Positions 8,522-17,513 of a DNA stretch of 64,000 nt are shown here, in pieces (positions within the stretch are counted from its first letter, which is position 1; every line of letters begins with the position of its first letter). The notes beneath the pieces were generated by a model. It saw nothing but the letters and a program-made list of their open reading frames with translations. It did no database searches and was not told the DNA's origin. The translations under genes were made by a program, and so were the position numbers. Location of the stretch: positions 1,178,001 to 1,242,000 of the forward strand of contig NZ_CP071849.1 of assembly GCF_023716565.1 (NCBI RefSeq). Direction: 5' to 3'. Origin of the DNA: Vibrio sp. SCSIO 43136 (GTDB lineage: Bacteria; Pseudomonadota; Gammaproteobacteria; Enterobacterales; Vibrionaceae).

Positions 8522-9022
8522 TTAGTCGATAAATTCGACCCAGATTGGTGCATCAATCTGAGTTTCTAGTTTAATTCTATCAAACAGTTGAGCGATAAAT
8601 GCCGCTTCGTGCGCTGGGTCTAAGCTCCACAGGTCACTGATTAGCACAATGCCATCACCAGGAGTCGTTAAAGCACAAGCACATGGCTCACCTTCAGCGA
8701 ATGCGATGTACATGGGGTGATTTTCGTCAAAGATGATCTGGGTTAAGAACTCAACGATCAAAGACTGCTCGGATTCTGCTTGCCAAAACTTCGCCTGAAG
8801 CATTGCAAACATAATCGTTAAGCGATGGAAGTCAATCACATAGATTTCCATCTCAATGTCGTCTGGGTGCAGCGGATTCTTATATTCAACGGCATGAGCC
8901 GTTTGCTGGCGAGACAGATAGAGATCTCTTCCTTGTAAGCTCTCTTTGGTAGGATATTCAACGTCGACTTGACTGGCGAGCCAAGCATTTTTCTTTTCTA
9001 CAAGCTGGGCAATATCTGTCAT
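8522..9022 (-). CDS. Conserved hypothetical protein, 166 residues
   Basis: I do not recognise this protein. It is soluble and acidic, without a signal peptide or membrane segment. The start is taken at ATG 9022, preceded by a GGAAG ribosome site. The N-terminal third is charged and probably helical, and the C-terminal half alternates hydrophobic strands and helices (IYVIDFHRL, GIVLISDLW), giving a compact alpha/beta impression. No catalytic signature stands out. It is flanked by unrelated genes on the same strand with sizeable gaps, so it is probably transcribed alone. Confidence 0.65.
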   Translation of the reverse strand: MTDIAQLVEKKNAWLASQVDVEYPTKESLQGRDLYLSRQQTAHAVEYKNPLHPDDIEMEIYVIDFHRLTIMFAMLQAKFWQAESEQSLIVEFLTQIIFDENHPMYIAFAEGEPCACALTTPGDGIVLISDLWSLDPAHEAAFIAQLFDRIKLETQIDAPIWVEFID

Positions 9023-9112
9023 CAAAATACTTCCGTTGCCCTAAACACAGGTTAGGGGCTAGATTAATGCTTGCCAGTCATCATAGTGCCACAGCCCTTT
9101 AAGGACAAGCAT

Positions 9113-10978
9113 TTAAGCAACTTCAGAGTAACCGTCTAGACAAATCCTATTGCGCCCCTGACTTTTGGCTTCATAAAGCGACTTATCGACAGACTTAAAG
9201 GTTTGCTTAACACTACGAGTGATACGGCCAATACCAATACTCACGCTGGTCGGCACGTTGTGGTTACTCTCAATTTGAAGGCGAATGCGTTCACACATGA
9301 TTTTTGCTTCTTCAACCGTGGTATCACTGAGTATTAATGCAAACTCCTCTCCCCCGATTCGTGCGACAAGGTCATCTCGTCGACAGTTGACCTTTATCTG
9401 CTCCGCAACCCTACGTATCACTCTATCGCCTTCGTCATGCCCATAGCGATCATTGACCATTTTGAAGTGGTCAATATCGATAAGGGCTAACACCGCATTG
9501 TGATGACTACTCTGCTGACGCAACCTCGCTTCTTGTTCCATCGCATGGTCGAACTTTCTACGGTTGTAGCAACTTGTCAACGAGTCGCGCTCACTAAGAT
9601 CAACCAATTGGCGCTCTAGGCTCTTGCGAGCCGTAATATCGACCAAAGAGTAGATGTAATACTTAGATTTTCTACGCTGGCCCATCACCATCTTGATCCG
9701 TACCAAGTAGTGGCGCTCATTGCCTTTTTTGTCCCTGCCCGTAATTTCACCGGACCAAACCAGCTCTTGGTTCAAGCATCCCCAGATGCGCAAGGTCGTT
9801 TCATGACCACCATAATCAAAAATGGTTCGTAACGGTGACTTTTTAAATAACTGCTGCAGAGAATAACCTGTAAGTGTTGTCAGCTCGTCGTTGATCCGCA
9901 CGATGCGGTTGTGTTCATCAGTTATGATTAACGCAGACACGCCATCCATCGCCGCTTTGGCAAACTGTGACTCGATGAGGTTTTGCTGCGCCTTGGTAAT
10001 GCGGTTTACCAGAGGCACCAGTAAGGTGAGCATGATCAGCCAAACACTTAAGGCAATCGTGACGCATTGAGTAATTAAGTCAGACTGATACCCAGCATAG
10101 GCTTGCCGAGACTGCTGGACGACGAAAAAATCGGCCATGTCGGGCAACTCATCAACATTCGAACGGACAAAGTAGTAGATGAAATTCCCTTCCGCCACCA
10201 TGCCTGTCCCATATTTAATCGCTTTTTGATAGAGCAGTTCGACCCCAGAGTAATGGCTCTTAGGCACACGATGGAGCTCGGTTACCCCCTTTACCGACAA
10301 CAACTCAAAGATCCGATTGTCAGATGATAACAACAAGGCTTTGTGTACCTCATCGGTCACATTGAGCAGTGGAGACATCAGTTGGGTGGTATCTACTTCA
10401 AATAGCAACATGCCTTTAGGGAAAGAAAGTATCTGGATCGCAGTCCCATATAAAATGCTTTCAGGATTGTGCTCACCATCAATCGCTTTGGAGCGTATGC
10501 GACGAATTTCTCCAAAGCCTACGCCTTGCATCATTTCAAAGCTTCGCAGCGATTCATGGATACGTAACTCATCGTCATCAAAGCCCACACTGCCTTGCTG
10601 TATGCGCTCCATTCGAGCCAACTCAAATCCATTTTGGTCTAAGTAAGCCACATTTTTGATGGCTGGGTGATTGAGCATCAAAAGTTGCCACACATCGTAT
10701 AAGCGCTTTCGATCCAGCTCAGTACCAGAAAGTGCAAACTGGTGCAGCTGTCCATTGGTAAGCATCAAAGAAGCCGACGCCAGCATGCCTTTAACTTCGC
10801 CCTTAATTTTTTGCGAAACGTCACCTAGTTTGGTCACCTGCTCAATCTGTTGTTGCTCTTTGTGTTTTTGAAGTTGAGTGACATAGCGGTTATAGAAAAT
10901 AGACGTCACTAACAGAGCACTTACCAGTGCCCCGATGGTAAATGAGAACATCCATTTCTTTGATATATTACTGGCCAC
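9113..10978 (-). CDS. Membrane diguanylate cyclase with periplasmic sensor, PAS and GGDEF
   Basis: A 621-residue sensory enzyme expected to make c-di-GMP from GTP at the inner membrane. The architecture is TM1 about 10-28, a periplasmic sensor of about 270 residues, TM2 about 302-324, PAS about 335-455 (IITDEHNRIVRIND, then YIYSLVDITARKS), and GGDEF from about 460. The active-site loop is GGEEF at 542-546. An inhibitory RxxD site (RRDD, 533-536) sits five residues before it, so product feedback inhibition is likely. The periplasmic region looks like a Cache/CHASE-type ligand sensor, but its ligand is unknown. No partner gene is adjacent. Confidence 0.9.
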   Translation of the reverse strand: MASNISKKWMFSFTIGALVSALLVTSIFYNRYVTQLQKHKEQQQIEQVTKLGDVSQKIKGEVKGMLASASLMLTNGQLHQFALSGTELDRKRLYDVWQLLMLNHPAIKNVAYLDQNGFELARMERIQQGSVGFDDDELRIHESLRSFEMMQGVGFGEIRRIRSKAIDGEHNPESILYGTAIQILSFPKGMLLFEVDTTQLMSPLLNVTDEVHKALLLSSDNRIFELLSVKGVTELHRVPKSHYSGVELLYQKAIKYGTGMVAEGNFIYYFVRSNVDELPDMADFFVVQQSRQAYAGYQSDLITQCVTIALSVWLIMLTLLVPLVNRITKAQQNLIESQFAKAAMDGVSALIITDEHNRIVRINDELTTLTGYSLQQLFKKSPLRTIFDYGGHETTLRIWGCLNQELVWSGEITGRDKKGNERHYLVRIKMVMGQRRKSKYYIYSLVDITARKSLERQLVDLSERDSLTSCYNRRKFDHAMEQEARLRQQSSHHNAVLALIDIDHFKMVNDRYGHDEGDRVIRRVAEQIKVNCRRDDLVARIGGEEFALILSDTTVEEAKIMCERIRLQIESNHNVPTSVSIGIGRITRSVKQTFKSVDKSLYEAKSQGRNRICLDGYSEVA

Positions 10979-11123
10979 TACGTACCCCTATTTCCTTGTT
11001 AAGCCCGCACGGTATCACCGACAAATGACGGGAATATGACAACCAAGGAAACAGGAAGTACGTTGCAATATAGAGTATAGGTACTGATTTAACGTTAATT
11101 TATCAACCACTTGTGTAGCAATA

Positions 11124-12029
11124 TCATTCAACCACTCGAAGAGGTTCCAGCGCTTCAACATCTATCTTGGTAATTCGGGCAAATCGCTGGTTAATATCGT
11201 CGACAATCTGCCAAGTGTGTTTGGTGCGATAACGCAGTTTCTGGTCATCTTTCGTTACGCCATACCAATCAAACTCCATCACAATCTGATACTGATCGGG
11301 GCCAATTACTGACACATCAAATGCATCAATATAATGGGTACTCAACGCAATCTGACTGGGAATGCCCTGACTCCACTGCTCAAATTGCCCCAAACTTGTG
11401 ATGGTTTGCGACGGAAAATTAATCTCAAATTCATCGGCGAGTATCTCTTTAAAAGGCTCGATATTACCGTCAAGCTTTTCAATTAAGCCTAACCAGTAGT
11501 GTGTTAAAGAGCGGGCTCTATTTTCTGGATAAGCATCAACGAACTTCACGTCTCGCTTACCTGTAGGTGCTAACTCGATGCTCGAAAAACGTGGCAGCGT
11601 ACCCTCGCCTTGCGCCAACAACGCTTGGTATTCAACTTGATAGGCATTACGCTCCCCATTGGGTTTGATCCCCTGATACTCGATAGCTGCGGACAGTCTT
11701 AAACCGTCTGAGCTATCCATTACCTCTATCTGCTCAACATGGTGGGCATTTTGCCAGCCTTGGTACATGGAGAGTGCTTGTGTGTAAGCTTGCTTACCCG
11801 AGCGATGGCCCGCACCGCTTTTTACTTGAATATCATCCGACAAGATATCCAGTTGGTTTTCTATTCTTAGCTGAGATAAATCGCGCTCATAGAGCTGAAA
11901 CCAACGGTAATACTGGGCTTTCGCCAAATGAGTATTAGCGAGATCAGCGGCTTTAAATTCCTCGGCATTCACATTCATGGTTGCCGTTAGTGATACGATG
12001 GCAGATGCCAGAATTGCAGTTGATTTCAT
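11124..12029 (-). CDS. Exported protein with two NTF2/SnoaL-like halves
   Basis: A 301-residue protein with a clear signal peptide (MKSTAILASAIVSLTATMNVNA, cleavage likely before Glu). The mature part appears to contain two cone-shaped NTF2/SnoaL-like folds: one near 25-130 (YYRWFQLYERDL, then SGKQAYTQAL) and one near 165-295 (LTHYWLGLIEKLDG). No catalytic set can be assigned. The ATG at 12029 is preferred because GAGGAAAC precedes it. An upstream in-frame start would spoil the signal peptide. Function is unknown, probably a periplasmic binding or small enzyme. Confidence 0.65.
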   Translation of the reverse strand: MKSTAILASAIVSLTATMNVNAEEFKAADLANTHLAKAQYYRWFQLYERDLSQLRIENQLDILSDDIQVKSGAGHRSGKQAYTQALSMYQGWQNAHHVEQIEVMDSSDGLRLSAAIEYQGIKPNGERNAYQVEYQALLAQGEGTLPRFSSIELAPTGKRDVKFVDAYPENRARSLTHYWLGLIEKLDGNIEPFKEILADEFEINFPSQTITSLGQFEQWSQGIPSQIALSTHYIDAFDVSVIGPDQYQIVMEFDWYGVTKDDQKLRYRTKHTWQIVDDINQRFARITKIDVEALEPLRVVE

Positions 12030-12156
12030 AGTTTCCTCACTTTCATCCAATCAAGTCGCCAAAAGCTATGCTTTGGGTCCAAAGTATGGAGACAGTGTAA
12101 AAACTTCTTCAGATGGGGTCGTTAAACGAATTTTCGTTATTCGTATACAAATTTGC

Positions 12157-12717
12157 TTATCTGCAAATAAAATCCATAATTTGACGGGCACAATAGGCTG
12201 AAGATTTGTCCTGAGTATTGACTGAAAAGTCGTATTGAACGCCGCTATGAACCCGCATCGCTTGTTCCCTTGCAGATCCCTTCATGCGGTCTGAGCGTTT
12301 CGCTTCTCTTTGTTCCAACTCTGCAACATCACATTGAACTTGGACATACAGGTGATTAATGCCAGTAAGCATTTCTCCCCAAAGCGCCTGCTCTCTAGAG
12401 CCATCCATCACGTCATCAACAATAAGATTGATACCGCTTTGCGCAAGGTGCCTAACTGTGCTGTGAAATACCGCATTCACCTGCTTGCCGTATTCACCGC
12501 TGGAAATGCGAGGCAAACCTTCGTTATTGGTGGTCCAATAGAAACCTTCTGAGATTAAATTTATTTTATCTAAAACATTCTGGTTGGCAGGCATCATGGA
12601 GATGAAGTGATCAATGCCTAAGTGCATATATGGAACGGATAGTAACTTTTGCAATTCGACGGCAATTGAACTTTTACCCGAGCTGCTTGCTCCATTGAGA
12701 ATGATCACTTGTGACAT
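12157..12717 (-). CDS. P-loop kinase resembling chloramphenicol phosphotransferase
   Basis: A 186-residue cytoplasmic protein with Walker A GASSSGKSS at about residues 7-15, followed by a LGIDHFISMMP segment and VQCDVAELEQREAKRSDR near residue 125. This order resembles the chloramphenicol 3-O-phosphotransferase (CPT) family. The catalytic aspartate region GIDHF is kept. Whether it acts on chloramphenicol or another hydroxylated small molecule is unknown. It starts two bases after the stop of the fosA-like gene and forms the last cistron of a three-gene operon. A GTG 12 bp upstream is an alternative start. Confidence 0.7.
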   Translation of the reverse strand: MSQVIILNGASSSGKSSIAVELQKLLSVPYMHLGIDHFISMMPANQNVLDKINLISEGFYWTTNNEGLPRISSGEYGKQVNAVFHSTVRHLAQSGINLIVDDVMDGSREQALWGEMLTGINHLYVQVQCDVAELEQREAKRSDRMKGSAREQAMRVHSGVQYDFSVNTQDKSSAYCARQIMDFICR

Positions 12718-12719
12718 TG

Positions 12720-13118
12720 CTATAACCACTCTAAGTTTTCATAAGGTTCATTTTTCAGGGCAAGAAGACGTGTATTGATATCGCCAACATGCAGCTCCAA
12801 TTTATGGTCATCAGGGTCTAGTAAGTAGATAGAGCAGCCTTCGCTGCTATTCTCTTGCCATTGCCTAACCGAGCTTTCGCATAGATCTACATTAAACTTA
12901 TGAAGCTTTTCTTCATTAACTATCAATGCTATGTGACTATAGTCGTTCGCTGGCTCAGGTTTTCCTAACGTAAGGCATAACCATACGTCTCCAGAGGTGA
13001 GGTACGCTCCGTTTTTCCACTTCACTCGTGGTTTAAAGCCAAGTAAATCCGAGTAAAACGCTAGTGAAGTATGAAGACAGCTTACCGTTAAAGTAATGTG
13101 GTTTATGCTCGTGATCAT
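12720..13118 (-). CDS. FosA-like glutathione transferase / glyoxalase-fold protein
   Basis: A 132-residue vicinal-oxygen-chelate protein very like FosA, which opens fosfomycin with glutathione. By alignment from memory with Pseudomonas FosA, the metal ligands H7, H62 and E108 are present, as are T9, N90, S92, S96, Y98 and R117 that contact the substrate. The active-site lysine at FosA position 90 is Gln88 here, so activity on fosfomycin may be weaker or changed. The gene is second in a tight operon between a pyrE-like gene (5-bp gap) and a CPT-like kinase. Confidence 0.78.
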   Translation of the reverse strand: MITSINHITLTVSCLHTSLAFYSDLLGFKPRVKWKNGAYLTSGDVWLCLTLGKPEPANDYSHIALIVNEEKLHKFNVDLCESSVRQWQENSSEGCSIYLLDPDDHKLELHVGDINTRLLALKNEPYENLEWL

Positions 13119-13123
13119 AGTGG

Positions 13124-13648
13124 TTATTTTGCTATCTCAAGCTCTGATTTAGTAAATAACGGTGTAAACTCAAGACCAAGAGCTTCGAGGTTAGTTCTGC
13201 CTGACCCTTCTCGGTCAATAACACAGACTACATGCTCTACAATAGCACCACGCTTTCGTAGCTCAGTTACAGCGTCGATGATTGCACCACCAGAAGTTAC
13301 GACGTCCTCGACAATGACTAACTGTTTACCCTCGATCTCGCCGCCTTCGGCAAGTTTACAAGTACCATAGGTTTTGGCTTCTTTACGAACAAATAGTACA
13401 GGTTTCAATGTCGTTAGTGATAATGCAGTCGCAATGGGTATTCCGCCCATCTCAAGCCCAGCTAGTTGTTCAAACTGGTTGGGGAGTAACTTAGATAAGT
13501 GTTCAGCGATTGCTGACAATATTTGGGGATTCGCTTCGAACAAGTATTTATCGAAGTATTCTGTTGCTGCTTCACCAGAACGGAGTGTGAATTGGCCACG
13601 AATATTAGAAATTCGGTATATCTCTTTTGCTAATTGTTGCCTTTCCAT
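13124..13648 (-). CDS. pyrE: Orotate phosphoribosyltransferase-like protein (short type)
   Basis: A 174-residue type I phosphoribosyltransferase. The PRPP-binding loop appears as VIVEDVVTSGGAIIDAV near residues 110-126, and the catalytic lysine/glycine loop as FVRKEAKTYGTCKLAEGG near 86-103. This shorter form, typical of some Actinobacteria and Archaea, differs from the roughly 213-residue enterobacterial PyrE. It may therefore be a second, acquired copy rather than the housekeeping enzyme. It leads the operon that continues into fosA-like and CPT-like genes. The original substrate is probably orotate but could be another base. Confidence 0.78.
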   Translation of the reverse strand: MERQQLAKEIYRISNIRGQFTLRSGEAATEYFDKYLFEANPQILSAIAEHLSKLLPNQFEQLAGLEMGGIPIATALSLTTLKPVLFVRKEAKTYGTCKLAEGGEIEGKQLVIVEDVVTSGGAIIDAVTELRKRGAIVEHVVCVIDREGSGRTNLEALGLEFTPLFTKSELEIAK

Positions 13649-14238
13649 AGCTTTCCTCAGTTAAGTCATTATTCTATTAGATAATTTGACCCATCGGGAT
13701 CGCCCAAGTTTACAGTATCAGCGCAGTTATTGCCCACACGTCTTTCTTTAGCTTTGATCTACCTTGAGAAAACTCGCAGTTCCACTTGGATAAAAGGAGC
13801 TAGTTAACGTACTCGTGTCACTGACAAAAATTGCATGACTAGGCTATAGCACGACACTTCCACCAAAAATGAAATTTTAGTACGAAAAAGATTTTCAACA
13901 ACCATATATGCGAGAACAACTTTCACTTCTCTACTACCGCACTCACAGGCCACTTTGGCAACCAAATTTTAACAAAGCCCAAAATTATTACTTCAGAACC
14001 ACCTTAGCGACAATAGTCTATAGCTATGTATTTTTATGCACTTACATGACTTATCGACAACTATATAGTCGATGTTAATGCGTAAAGAGGCAAGGCCGAG
14101 CAGAAACACTCCATATGAATTTCAATTACAAATACAAAATTATTATGAAACTTTTAATTAGAGCTTGATCACATTTCGAGCTTACGCTATGTTTAGAACA
14201 TACAGAAATGAAAGTTTATTACAAAACGGAGATTGCTT
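13649..14238. other. Intergenic region of about 590 bp
   Basis: No convincing gene, terminator or repeat is seen here. The right end holds a possible sigma-70 promoter for the following small gene: TTGATC at 14165-14170, a 17-bp spacer, and TATGTT at 14188-14193. The stretch is AT-rich and contains no recognisable attC site that would link the neighbouring operon to an integron. Confidence 0.4.
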
Positions 14239-14439
14239 ATGTTATCTGTAATTAAAGATCTATTTATCCCTGAGAAAGACTACGCTGGCCGTAACATCGA
14301 TGCGGTGATCCTACGCTTAGCATCACAAACAGGTACTGAGATCCATGCTTGGTCTTACCTAAAAGATAAATCAGTATACGAGCACACTCTAAGCGGTATG
14401 CGCGTTTACCCACACGAAGTTGCAAAAAGCGCTGCTTAA
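14239..14439 (+). CDS. Small conserved protein, 66 residues
   Basis: This small soluble protein begins MLSVIKDLFIPEKDYAGRN and ends in KSAA. Start choice is ATG 14239, seven bases after a GGAG ribosome site. A TTG two codons earlier is less likely. It has a good putative promoter about 45 bp upstream and is expected to be well expressed. No domain is recognised and no partner genes flank it on the same strand, so nothing can be said of function. Confidence 0.6.
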   Translation: MLSVIKDLFIPEKDYAGRNIDAVILRLASQTGTEIHAWSYLKDKSVYEHTLSGMRVYPHEVAKSAA

Positions 14440-14496
14440 TGGTTAGTGTGAATAGCCCCATGCTGGGTTTCTGTAGAAAGTATGGGGTTCACACAC

Positions 14497-15012
14497 TTAG
14501 TCATGATCGACAAAAATCAGCGCTTTGGTATCAAATCCACGCTGTTTAGACATTTCTACGAACCTTTCCCTGATTTCAGAAGACACTGTGGGCTTACGAG
14601 CAAGTAGCCACAGGTAGTCATTGTTTGGACCAGAGACAAAAGCATATTGATATTGCTGCTTGTCTAGTTCAAATACCACGTAGGATCCGTAAAACGGACC
14701 AAAGAAAGAAACCTTTAAATACCCTTCATCAGGTGCGTTAACAAAATACGCTTTGCCCTCTGCTTGGCTCCACTCGTTATCTTGTGCGTTAAACCCTCGG
14801 TTTATCACCTGCACACCGCCATCATCTTTAAGTCGGTATTCAGCCGTTACCTTGCTCAGTCCTTCTTCAAAAGAGTGGTCTAGTCGGGCAATTTCATACC
14901 AAGTTCCTAGATAGTTTTCGAGTTCAAACTCATCAACTGGAGTCACTCCTTTTGGCATGCCTAAACAACCTGACAGGACAAACATTGCAATAACCAACAC
15001 TATCTTACGCAT
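14497..15012 (-). CDS. blc: Outer membrane lipocalin
   Basis: A 171-residue lipoprotein of the bacterial lipocalin family. The signal sequence ends in LSGC (Cys16), and +2 Leu suggests sorting to the outer membrane. The lipocalin signature NYLGTWYEIARLDHSFE (about 36-52) and the late segment YLWLLARKP are typical of Blc, which binds lysophospholipids or fatty acids. The ATG at 15012 is chosen because AGGAG lies eight bases upstream and the signal peptide begins there. It is monocistronic. Confidence 0.9.
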   Translation of the reverse strand: MRKIVLVIAMFVLSGCLGMPKGVTPVDEFELENYLGTWYEIARLDHSFEEGLSKVTAEYRLKDDGGVQVINRGFNAQDNEWSQAEGKAYFVNAPDEGYLKVSFFGPFYGSYVVFELDKQQYQYAFVSGPNNDYLWLLARKPTVSSEIRERFVEMSKQRGFDTKALIFVDHD

Positions 15013-15100
15013 CGATGAAACTCCTGTACTGCTCTCACTCATATAAAGCATAGATAAGATTTTACTAGTGTTCCTTTAATTACATACAGTTACATACTGA

Positions 15101-15859
15101 CTAAGTGCGCTCCCACACGTAATTTAGTTGGTAGCGCATAAATCCTAGCTTTTCACAGTTTCGAGCACTGATACTTCCACGCTCAACGTCAGTGTAGGCT
15201 GTGGTCACACCTAATTGATAGGCATCATTTAACCGGGCCACTAGCAACTGGGTTTGCGCCCCAAGGCCTCTGCGCTCTTCCAATGTGTATGCATTAGCTA
15301 ACGTGACACTATGACCATCTACGTAAGAAGTCGCCCATGCGATCGCTTGTCCCTCACTAAATGCGACAAAACAGCGAAAGCTATCGCTGCAGTATAAGTG
15401 CTTTTTTGCTTGCCAAACTTGTGGTGAACAAACAACGCCCGAGGCGTTGAGCAAGGCCAGAAAATCATCTGCTTTTTCGTTGCCCCAACGCTCTATCCGC
15501 ATATGTGTTTGAGCCGATACCTGTTTCTTGACCGACAAAGAAAGAAACTCATGTTCAAATACTTGCTGGTACCCCAAATGCGCCAAGTACTGAGCCATTT
15601 CGGCGCTAGGTTCACTCTGTTCAAAATTGATTTGAGGGGCGAGTTCTGTGCGATATTGACTTATCGCACTACCTAAGATTTCAAGTGAGATGCCAGTGTG
15701 AACCGTTATTTGGTTATCGTATCGTCGAGTCGGATCTGAGTACAAAGTGTAACTCGGTGTTGAACGTACCGTGAGTTGACTCGGTGCAGATGTTGATAGT
15801 GTTCTTAGGTTATTAAATTCGAAATAGCGTCGAAACGCATTGCGTGCTTGCTTATCCAT
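15101..15859 (-). CDS. GNAT-family N-acetyltransferase
   Basis: A 252-residue cytoplasmic protein whose C-terminal 110 residues form a GNAT domain. TLEERRGLGAQTQLL contains the acetyl-CoA pyrophosphate-binding pattern R/Q-x-x-G-x-G/A, and SARNCEKLGFMRY is the typical end of the fold. The N-terminal half lacks that motif but may be a degenerate second GNAT-like domain. The substrate is unknown. It is not clearly in an operon with either neighbour. Confidence 0.75.
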   Translation of the reverse strand: MDKQARNAFRRYFEFNNLRTLSTSAPSQLTVRSTPSYTLYSDPTRRYDNQITVHTGISLEILGSAISQYRTELAPQINFEQSEPSAEMAQYLAHLGYQQVFEHEFLSLSVKKQVSAQTHMRIERWGNEKADDFLALLNASGVVCSPQVWQAKKHLYCSDSFRCFVAFSEGQAIAWATSYVDGHSVTLANAYTLEERRGLGAQTQLLVARLNDAYQLGVTTAYTDVERGSISARNCEKLGFMRYQLNYVWERT

Positions 15860-15942
15860 AAGCGAAAAGCTTTCTCCTATTTTTCTAGGCGCTTTTATTA
15901 ATCATCAATGACATACCCATGGTTCAGTGGTACCCATTCATA

Positions 15943-16590
15943 CTAAACAAGTAAATCGCAATAATCATCAATGGCTAACAAAGCTGACGATAGGTCGTTT
16001 TGAGGATTAAATTGATGTTTGATTGCCACAACTTCACAACCGCTGTCCCTTGCAGCGCAGATACCAGCATATGAGTCTTCAAATATTATTGCCTGTGCTG
16101 GAGAGAGCTTCATTCTTTCTAACGCCAGCAAATAGGCTTCAGGATCAGGTTTATGTTTTGTGACATCTTCTTGCGTGATCACCACTTCAAAACAGTGCTC
16201 TAGTTGGAGTGATTTAAGAATGGTTTCAACCATCCAACCTGCGGCAGAGCTGACCAGTGCACTACGTTTTCCATTCTGCCTTAACTGGCATAGGTACTCT
16301 TCAGCGCCTTTATGTACGGTTAGCTGCTGTGACAACAACTGCTCATAGTGATGACGAAAATGTTGGTTAAACTCTTTTAAATCCGGATTGATACCTGCTT
16401 GAGTAAAGAAATGGCCTGTAACCACAGCCCAACTCTCCCCCATTACCTGTTTGTAACAGTGATAATCCACTGATGCACCGTATGCTTCACAAGCCAGCGC
16501 CAAAGCTTTACCTTTCAAAGGTTCTGAATCCACCAGCGTACCATCCATATCAAATAGATAGGCTTGATACTGGGTAAGTTTTTCTTCCAT
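15943..16590 (-). CDS. HAD-superfamily hydrolase (beta-phosphoglucomutase-like)
   Basis: A 215-residue HAD subfamily IA protein with intact motifs: LFDMDGTLVDSEP (I), ALVSSAAGW (II), KHKPDPEAYLLA (III) and IIFEDSYAGICAARDSG (IV). It probably hydrolyses a sugar phosphate or nucleotide in the cytosol, but the substrate cannot be read from sequence. ATG 16590 is supported by AGGA upstream. Two in-frame starts further up are less well placed and would run close to the preceding gene. Confidence 0.82.
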   Translation of the reverse strand: MEEKLTQYQAYLFDMDGTLVDSEPLKGKALALACEAYGASVDYHCYKQVMGESWAVVTGHFFTQAGINPDLKEFNQHFRHHYEQLLSQQLTVHKGAEEYLCQLRQNGKRSALVSSAAGWMVETILKSLQLEHCFEVVITQEDVTKHKPDPEAYLLALERMKLSPAQAIIFEDSYAGICAARDSGCEVVAIKHQFNPQNDLSSALLAIDDYCDLLV

Positions 16591-16633
16591 GTTTTTCCTA
16601 TTCATAGTGCTCAACTGAGGCAAGTTATCCCAA

Positions 16634-16960
16634 TTACAATCCAAAGTGATGATTGGCTAATGGAACGATATTGATAGCGGGCTCCTCATAAGGATGAACC
16701 TGCCGAATTGCGGCGATAGCCTGCTTGACCAGAGATTCGTGACAGCGAACATCAAGGCGAACCTCTTCACCACTATTGATGACATTCTTTTCGCCAGTGA
16801 CTGGATTTGCACCATCAGTTGGCCGCCAAAAGCCTTGGATCTGTATCACTGACATGACGCTATCGTAGTGACCAACCACGCCTGCACCAACCTCATTAAG
16901 GGCATCTCGCAACGGTATCACTGAAGAAGCGGGACAGTATATTTCTAGTTTGTATTCCAT
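16634..16960 (-). CDS. NIF3-like / PII-fold small protein
   Basis: A 108-residue protein resembling the inserted PII/CutA1-like domain of NIF3 (YqfO) proteins as a stand-alone polypeptide. MEYKLEIYCP at the start, GAGVVGHYDSV near 26 and HPYEEPAI near 89 are the recognisable phrases. The HPYEEPA motif is the strongest match. Its role is unknown, and a trimeric binding protein is plausible from the fold. It lies immediately upstream of the HAD gene and may be co-transcribed with it. Confidence 0.7.
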   Translation of the reverse strand: MEYKLEIYCPASSVIPLRDALNEVGAGVVGHYDSVMSVIQIQGFWRPTDGANPVTGEKNVINSGEEVRLDVRCHESLVKQAIAAIRQVHPYEEPAINIVPLANHHFGL

Positions 16961-17016
16961 TTAGAACTCAATTGATTAAAAAGCGCACCGATAATGTCAA
17001 ATGAACGTGCCATTAG

Positions 17017-17334
17017 TTATTCCCAGTTTCTTAGTTTGTTTTTCTCTTCTTTGTTCAAGAATGCCTGCTCTAAATCGATGTCGTAACGATTTGCGATTGA
17101 GCAAACGTATATGAAGATGTCCGCCAGTTCATCACCGATCTCACCTACTTTAGAGCTTGGATCAATAGCAATACCTTGCGATTTACGCACGGCTTTAAAT
17201 AGCTCGCCAATTTCTTCACCAAGTAACAAACACTTGTCTTGAGGGCCTTGCTGTGCAAAACCTCGTTCTACTTCTAATTCACTCACATAGGTTTGCAAGT
17301 CACTGAGTGTCGGGGAAGGTTTTAACGTCGGCAT
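17017..17334 (-). CDS. MazG-like nucleotide pyrophosphohydrolase
   Basis: A 105-residue single-domain MazG-type protein, expected to hydrolyse nucleoside triphosphates to monophosphates with magnesium. The metal-binding acidic set is visible as GEEIGELFKA (about 41-50) and IGDELADIFIYV (about 66-77), the EExxE and ExxD pattern of the family. The ATG at 17334 is preceded by AAGGATAGGA. A longer in-frame extension reads through AT-rich leader sequence and is not believed. It is probably a house-cleaning enzyme. Confidence 0.8.
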   Translation of the reverse strand: MPTLKPSPTLSDLQTYVSELEVERGFAQQGPQDKCLLLGEEIGELFKAVRKSQGIAIDPSSKVGEIGDELADIFIYVCSIANRYDIDLEQAFLNKEEKNKLRNWE

Positions 17335-17468
17335 AGTCCTATCCTTATTAAAATAATCTAATAAGAACAGTACCTTAGAAAATATATAAATTCTCACCAA
17401 ACTATGTGCGTTGTCTCACAACGTGTTACGTTTAGAACAATAATCTATTGGGTGCATATTCCAGATAG

Positions 17469-17494
17469 CAAAAAGCCCTCTATGACGAGGGCTT
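17469..17494 (-). terminator. Terminator of the Lon-family gene
   Basis: The 8-bp perfect stem AAGCCCTC / GAGGGCTT with a 6-base loop is followed on the minus strand by five T. It lies 20 bp after the stop of the protease gene. Confidence 0.85.
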
Positions 17495-17513
17495 AAGCAA
17501 GTTTTTGGCAAGA

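Noticed and set aside
14140..14190. CRP-like half-site TGATCACA before the small gene at 14239
   Set aside because: Only one half matches the consensus; the other half is poor.
12030..14238. Possible integron cassette array around the fosA-like operon
   Set aside because: No attC-like palindromes or core sites were found between or around the genes.
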